Below are positions 5,215-8,597 of a stretch of 8,597 nucleotides of DNA, piece by piece; position 1 is the first letter of the stretch, and each line of letters begins with the position of its first letter. The position numbers and the translations under genes are program-made. Source of the stretch: Candidatus Omnitrophota bacterium (GTDB lineage: Bacteria > Omnitrophota > Gorgyraeia > Zapsychrales > Fredricksoniimonadaceae); contig JAEUSC010000185.1 in the NCBI GenBank assembly GCA_016789035.1, positions 1 through 8,597 on the forward strand, written 5' to 3'. Below the pieces are notes generated by a model. The model did not search any database. It saw only the letters and a program-made list of their open reading frames with translations, and had not been told where the DNA came from.

Positions 5215-6988
5215 CAAGGAAGTTGTCGGTGATCTCAATGGCCGTGGGGCGTCCGTGTGGACAGATGAAGGGATCTTTGCACATGAGCAATTGTTTGCGC
5301 TGATGCTGGGCTTGTTCCGGCGAAAGTCTATCGCCCGTGACAATCGAAGCCTTGCAGGCCCGCCGGGCAATTGTCAGATGATCGCAGCGCTCGGCTTTAT
5401 CTCCAGAAAGCAAGCTTCGCAATAACCGTTCGGCGTCCTTGATCAACACCGGGATCGTCTGGATCGCAACGGTGTCGTCATCGAATGCGGTTGTTTCCAG
5501 GCCTGCTTGCTGGAGCGCTTGTTTCGATTCTTCCCAGGCTATCCTTTCGTGAGGAGTCAGTTTGACCACAATGGGTGTCAAAAGATTCTGCACTTCCACA
5601 GCACCCTCATCGATCTGACTTTTAAATTTTTCAAACATGATTCTTTCCTGAGCGGCGTGCTGGTCTACGAGAATCAGCGATGGCCCAGATTCCCAAAGCA
5701 GATATTTATTGATGAAGCTTCCGATATGCCGCGCTTGGCTAAACTTCTCATGAAGAGAGTGGACGGGCGTTTCGTTAAAAAGATGCTTGTCCATTTCCGG
5801 GCTAAAGACATCCTGATTGGCGAATAGGGGCGTGGCACGTTCAAAAAGACGCGCGGGATTCAATGAACTTTGAACATGACCGGGGTTATAAATGATTTGC
5901 TGGGCCTCAATACCTTGGTCCGCGGAAACGGAATTAGAATCGTTTACGGTCGGCTCCAAAGTGCGTTGTGGCTCAAAAAGAGTGCGCATGCCGCCTTTTG
6001 ACATGAGCGTATATTCAACGGTATTGCGAATAAGAGAAATTAATCGACCTTCCTGTTCGATTTTGACTTCACGTTTTGTCGGATGGATGTTCACATCAAT
6101 GGTGCTTGGGTCAATCTCCATATATATGACAAAACAACCGTAGACTGAAGGAGGCAAAATGAGTTTGTAGATGTCGTTGATGTGAAAGCCTAGAGAGCGA
6201 TGGTCGATGGGTCTGTTGTTAATAAAGAAATATTGCAGGTCGCGTCGTGTGCGCTGGATGTTGATATCACCGAGGACCATCCGCAGCCGAATGTTGTCAT
6301 CTTTGAAGGTTTGGTCGACTTCTAATAAATGCTTGGATTCAAGGTTTAATGAAAGTGCAACCCGTTCTTTGAGTGAATTGACCGGCTTGACTTCCACCAT
6401 CGTCCGGCCGTTATTGGTTAACTTAAAGTGGACGTTCGGGTATAGAAGTGTGTAGGGAATGAATGTCTGTAAGACTTGATTCATTTCTGTTGTATTAGAC
6501 TTCAGAAATTTTCGTCGTGCTGGCACATTAAAAAATAATTCGGAGATTTTAATGTCGGTCCCGTGACTTGAGGTTGCAGCCGGCTCCAGGGTTTGACGTT
6601 CGCCTCCACGCACGTGCAGCAGCCATCCCAAGGGGTTTTCCTTTGTCTGGCTGGTCAGAACGATATCCGCAATCGAACCGATGCTGAATAACGCTTCACC
6701 TCGGAATCCTAAAGAGTGCAGGGCCTGAAGGTCATCGATGGCTTTGATTTTGCTTGTGGCATGGCGTTGGAAAAGATTGCCAAGGTCCTCATTCGAAATT
6801 CCCGAACCCGTATCTTTGATGTGAATCAATTGTTTGCCAGCGTCCTTCAAATGGACTTCAATGGACGAGGCTCCCGCGTCTAACGCGTTTTCTATGCACT
6901 CCTTAACAACAGAAGAGGGGCGCTCAATGACTTCGCCGGCGGCGATTTTGGCAATGACATCAGAGGGTAGGATTTGGACTTTAGGCAT
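5192..6988 (-). CDS. mutL: DNA mismatch repair protein MutL (endonuclease-type)
   Basis: Complete, 598 residues, close to the usual 600-650. MutL couples mismatch recognition by MutS to strand removal. The N-terminal GHKL ATPase shows AAGEVIERPSSVVKE (16-30) with catalytic base E30, N34 as Mg ligand, DTGSG (59-63), GFRGEAL (94-100) and the domain-crossing lysine K305 in NIHPTKREV (300-308). A variable linker of about 85 residues follows. The C-terminal dimerisation and nuclease domain has DQHAAQERIMFE (442-453), the metal-binding endonuclease motif, with ACKAS (544-548) and CPHGRPT (576-582) as partner metal-site motifs. QNLLTP (467-472) fits the beta-clamp-binding motif QxLLxP. Presence of the nuclease motif implies MutH-independent repair. 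ATG at 6988 is chosen because the protein begins like other MutLs and an in-frame TAA lies upstream at 7022-7024. No clear Shine-Dalgarno sequence precedes it, so translation may depend on the upstream mutS message. Confidence 0.98.
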   Translation of the reverse strand: MPKVQILPSDVIAKIAAGEVIERPSSVVKECIENALDAGASSIEVHLKDAGKQLIHIKDTGSGISNEDLGNLFQRHATSKIKAIDDLQALHSLGFRGEALFSIGSIADIVLTSQTKENPLGWLLHVRGGERQTLEPAATSSHGTDIKISELFFNVPARRKFLKSNTTEMNQVLQTFIPYTLLYPNVHFKLTNNGRTMVEVKPVNSLKERVALSLNLESKHLLEVDQTFKDDNIRLRMVLGDINIQRTRRDLQYFFINNRPIDHRSLGFHINDIYKLILPPSVYGCFVIYMEIDPSTIDVNIHPTKREVKIEQEGRLISLIRNTVEYTLMSKGGMRTLFEPQRTLEPTVNDSNSVSADQGIEAQQIIYNPGHVQSSLNPARLFERATPLFANQDVFSPEMDKHLFNETPVHSLHEKFSQARHIGSFINKYLLWESGPSLILVDQHAAQERIMFEKFKSQIDEGAVEVQNLLTPIVVKLTPHERIAWEESKQALQQAGLETTAFDDDTVAIQTIPVLIKDAERLLRSLLSGDKAERCDHLTIARRACKASIVTGDRLSPEQAQHQRKQLLMCKDPFICPHGRPTAIEITDNFLEKQFLRS

Positions 6989-7037
6989 AGGAATTGTACG
7001 GTGTGTGTATAAGTTAAACGCTTATGGTGACCATGGT
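6989..7037 (-). other. mutS-mutL intergenic gap, no clear regulatory site
   Basis: Forty-nine bases separate the mutS stop from the mutL ATG. No terminator hairpin with a T run is present and no convincing Shine-Dalgarno sequence precedes mutL. A TATAC-like stretch near the middle could pass for a -10 box but has no matching -35 box. A short inverted repeat (ATGGT and ACCAT around one base) lies just after mutS but has too small a loop to form a normal hairpin. The spacing favours co-transcription of mutS and mutL. Confidence 0.5.
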
Positions 7038-8597
7038 CTATGATTTGAATTTTATTTTCAACTCATTCAATTTAAGCAAAGCTTCGACTGGAGTTAAGGC
7101 GTTAACGTCCACCGATTTGAGGGCCTTTCTGACTTCATCCATAGTTTCATCTGTCGAGGCGGAAAAGAAATTCAGCTGATCGTTTTCGGTCTTTGTTTTC
7201 ATGGCGCGGCGAGAGCCTGTTTCAAGGTCGCGAAGAATTTTTTTGGAGCGTTGGATGACAGATTCCGGAATTCCGGCCAACTTGGCGACATAAATTCCAT
7301 AGCTGTCATCGGTCGATCCGGCCACAATCTTGTGCATGAAGATAATTTTGTCTTCCCATTCTTTGACCGCCACGTTAAAGTTTTTGACTCCAGATAATTG
7401 ATTGCCCAAAGCTGTCAGTTCATGAAAGTGCGTTGCAAAAAGTGTGCGTGCCTTTTTGGACTGAAGATGTTCGGCCAGCGCCCAAGCGAGGCTTAAGCCG
7501 TCGTAGGTGGAGGTTCCCCGGCCAATTTCATCAAGAATAATCAATGAGCGTTCCGTCATGTTGTTTAGAATGTCGGCGGCTTCCGTCATTTCCACCATAA
7601 ACGTGCTTTGGCCTTTGGCAATTTCATCGTGCGCGCCAATGCGGGTAAAAATTTTATCAACAATACCGACGATAGCAGTGGTGGCGGGGATGTAGCTTCC
7701 CATCTGTGCCATGATGACAAGAACTGCGGACTGGCGGATGTAAGTCGATTTTCCCGCCATGTTGGGCCCTGTCAGTATGACCAGATGATTGTCTTCGCAG
7801 TTCAGATATGTATCGTTGGGAATAAAGTTTTCCGTTGAGGTTGATTCCACGACAGGATGTCGGCCGTTTTGTATGTCCAAAACGGTTGAATCCTCAATTT
7901 GAGGAAGAATATAACCCTGCTGCTGCCCCACAACACTCAAAGAGTGAAGGCAGTCGATGGTTGCGATCTGATCGGCATAGGCATGCAGTGCGCTAGTCTC
8001 GTTGAGAATGGCTTGTTGGATGTCTTTAATGATTTCGTGCTCAATAGCCAGGATCTTGTCCTGAGCTGTCAGGAATTTTTCCTCATACTCTTTGAGTTCC
8101 GGAGTGATGTAGCGTTCACCGTTAACGAGCGTCTGTTTTCGAATGTATGTCGCAGGAACATTTTTCTGATTGGCTTTTGTTATTTCAATGTAATAGCCAA
8201 AAACATTGTTGTAGCCGACTTTAAGCGAATTGATGCCGGTCTTCTTAATTTCCTCAACCTGATAATTCTTGAGCCATTCCCGGCCATTGTCTTGGATGGA
8301 ACGCAACTCATCAAGTTCTTTGTTAAAGCCAGGGTGGATAATCTTTCCTTCGGGCTTGGCCAATGGCATATCCGGATTGATCGCCTGTGTCAGCAGTTCA
8401 CGAAGGGTTTTCAGGTCATCGATTTTTAGCAAACGAGACTGTTCACTATCTTCTGCCAAATGATTTTGTATTTCCGGCCCGCGCAGCAAACCATTTCTGA
8501 TCATGAGAATATCTTTAGGTGAAGCAAATCCACAGCTTAAGCGGGAAAGGCTTTTTTCGAGATCCGGCATGTTGCGCAACAGTTCTTTGGCCAGTTG
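7038..8597 (-). CDS. mutS: DNA mismatch repair protein MutS (N-terminal part beyond window)
   Basis: The frame is open to the right edge; 519 codons are visible of an expected total near 860. The TTG at 8579 is an internal Leu codon, because in-frame MutS-like sequence (QLAKEL) continues to the edge. MutS is the mismatch-binding ATPase that recruits MutL. Numbered from the codon at 8579, visible parts are: core lever helices (1-115, continuing about 165-205), the clamp segment with VGYNNVFGYYIEITKA (121-136), and the ABC-type ATPase with Walker A GPNMAGKST (271-279), the KGQSTFMVEM signature (322-331), Walker B LIILDEIGRGTSTYDG (346-361) and the switch histidine in ATHFHEL (382-388). The C-terminal end has QLNFF (468-472), a candidate beta-clamp-binding motif, then the usual LTPVEALLKLNELK helix. 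Missing are the mismatch-reading domain with its Phe-x-Glu and the connector domain. The gene precedes mutL by 49 bases on the same strand. Confidence 0.98.
   Translation of the reverse strand, partial: QLAKELLRNMPDLEKSLSRLSCGFASPKDILMIRNGLLRGPEIQNHLAEDSEQSRLLKIDDLKTLRELLTQAINPDMPLAKPEGKIIHPGFNKELDELRSIQDNGREWLKNYQVEEIKKTGINSLKVGYNNVFGYYIEITKANQKNVPATYIRKQTLVNGERYITPELKEYEEKFLTAQDKILAIEHEIIKDIQQAILNETSALHAYADQIATIDCLHSLSVVGQQQGYILPQIEDSTVLDIQNGRHPVVESTSTENFIPNDTYLNCEDNHLVILTGPNMAGKSTYIRQSAVLVIMAQMGSYIPATTAIVGIVDKIFTRIGAHDEIAKGQSTFMVEMTEAADILNNMTERSLIILDEIGRGTSTYDGLSLAWALAEHLQSKKARTLFATHFHELTALGNQLSGVKNFNVAVKEWEDKIIFMHKIVAGSTDDSYGIYVAKLAGIPESVIQRSKKILRDLETGSRRAMKTKTENDQLNFFSASTDETMDEVRKALKSVDVNALTPVEALLKLNELKIKFKS

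Noticed and set aside
5507..5827. Plus-strand open frame of 106 codons opposite mutL
   Set aside because: It is antisense to the MutL C-terminal domain, including the endonuclease motif, and shows no independent domain or start signal.
7899..8429. Plus-strand open frame of 176 codons opposite mutS
   Set aside because: It lies wholly antisense to conserved MutS core sequence. Its translation is hydrophobic and Cys/Phe-rich without recognisable motifs, as expected of a shadow frame.
8577..8579. TTG as a start codon for a short MutS-like protein
   Set aside because: The frame continues to the window edge with MutS-like residues, and the visible part begins in the middle of the MutS core, so this is an internal Leu codon of a full-length mutS.
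1..8597. tRNA, rRNA, CRISPR, insertion sequence or riboswitch
   Set aside because: Nearly every base is inside three conserved or domain-bearing frames. The only gaps are 23 and 49 bases, and no tandem direct repeats or transposase motifs were seen.

Overview
The window holds three protein genes and almost no non-coding DNA. A very long plus-strand reading frame fills positions 3-5168. Two minus-strand DNA mismatch-repair genes follow: mutL (5192-6988) and the 3' part of mutS (7038 to the right edge). The outer two genes run off the window: the large protein lacks its N-terminus and MutS lacks about its first 40%. No rRNA, tRNA, CRISPR array, insertion sequence or phage gene was seen.

The large gene encodes at least 1721 residues with an unusual chain of domains, read here by eye. 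In order these are: a protein-kinase-like domain whose glycine-rich loop lies at the left edge; a LOG/lysine-decarboxylase-like nucleotide-binding domain with its main motifs; a second, degenerate LOG-like domain; a truncated third copy (linker plus first strand) that closely repeats the start of the first; a region of about 225 residues that I do not recognise; a GH13 alpha-amylase-superfamily barrel most like the GlgE (GH13_3) branch; a beta-sandwich; and a helical tail. Each copy of the LOG start follows a similar linker beginning SSPLG and ending GSVKP. The likely history is duplication of a linker-plus-domain unit followed by decay. This protein is the most novel item in the window and its cellular role is unknown.

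mutS and mutL are orthodox and probably co-transcribed (mutS then mutL, 49 bases apart). MutL carries the DQHA(X)2E(X)4E endonuclease motif, so the organism probably uses the MutH-independent, nicking-MutL form of mismatch repair found in most bacteria. Both proteins carry candidate beta-clamp-binding motifs. mutL converges on the large gene with only 23 bases between the stop codons.

Organism: certainly bacterial. A giant multidomain cytosolic-looking protein with serine-rich SSP-type linkers, kinase-like, LOG and glycosidase-like modules, and moderate GC recalls the candidate phylum Omnitrophota (former OP3). That is a recollection of style, not a homology search, and other poorly cultured phyla remain possible. 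Nothing in the sequence links the large protein functionally to mismatch repair; they appear to be neighbours only.
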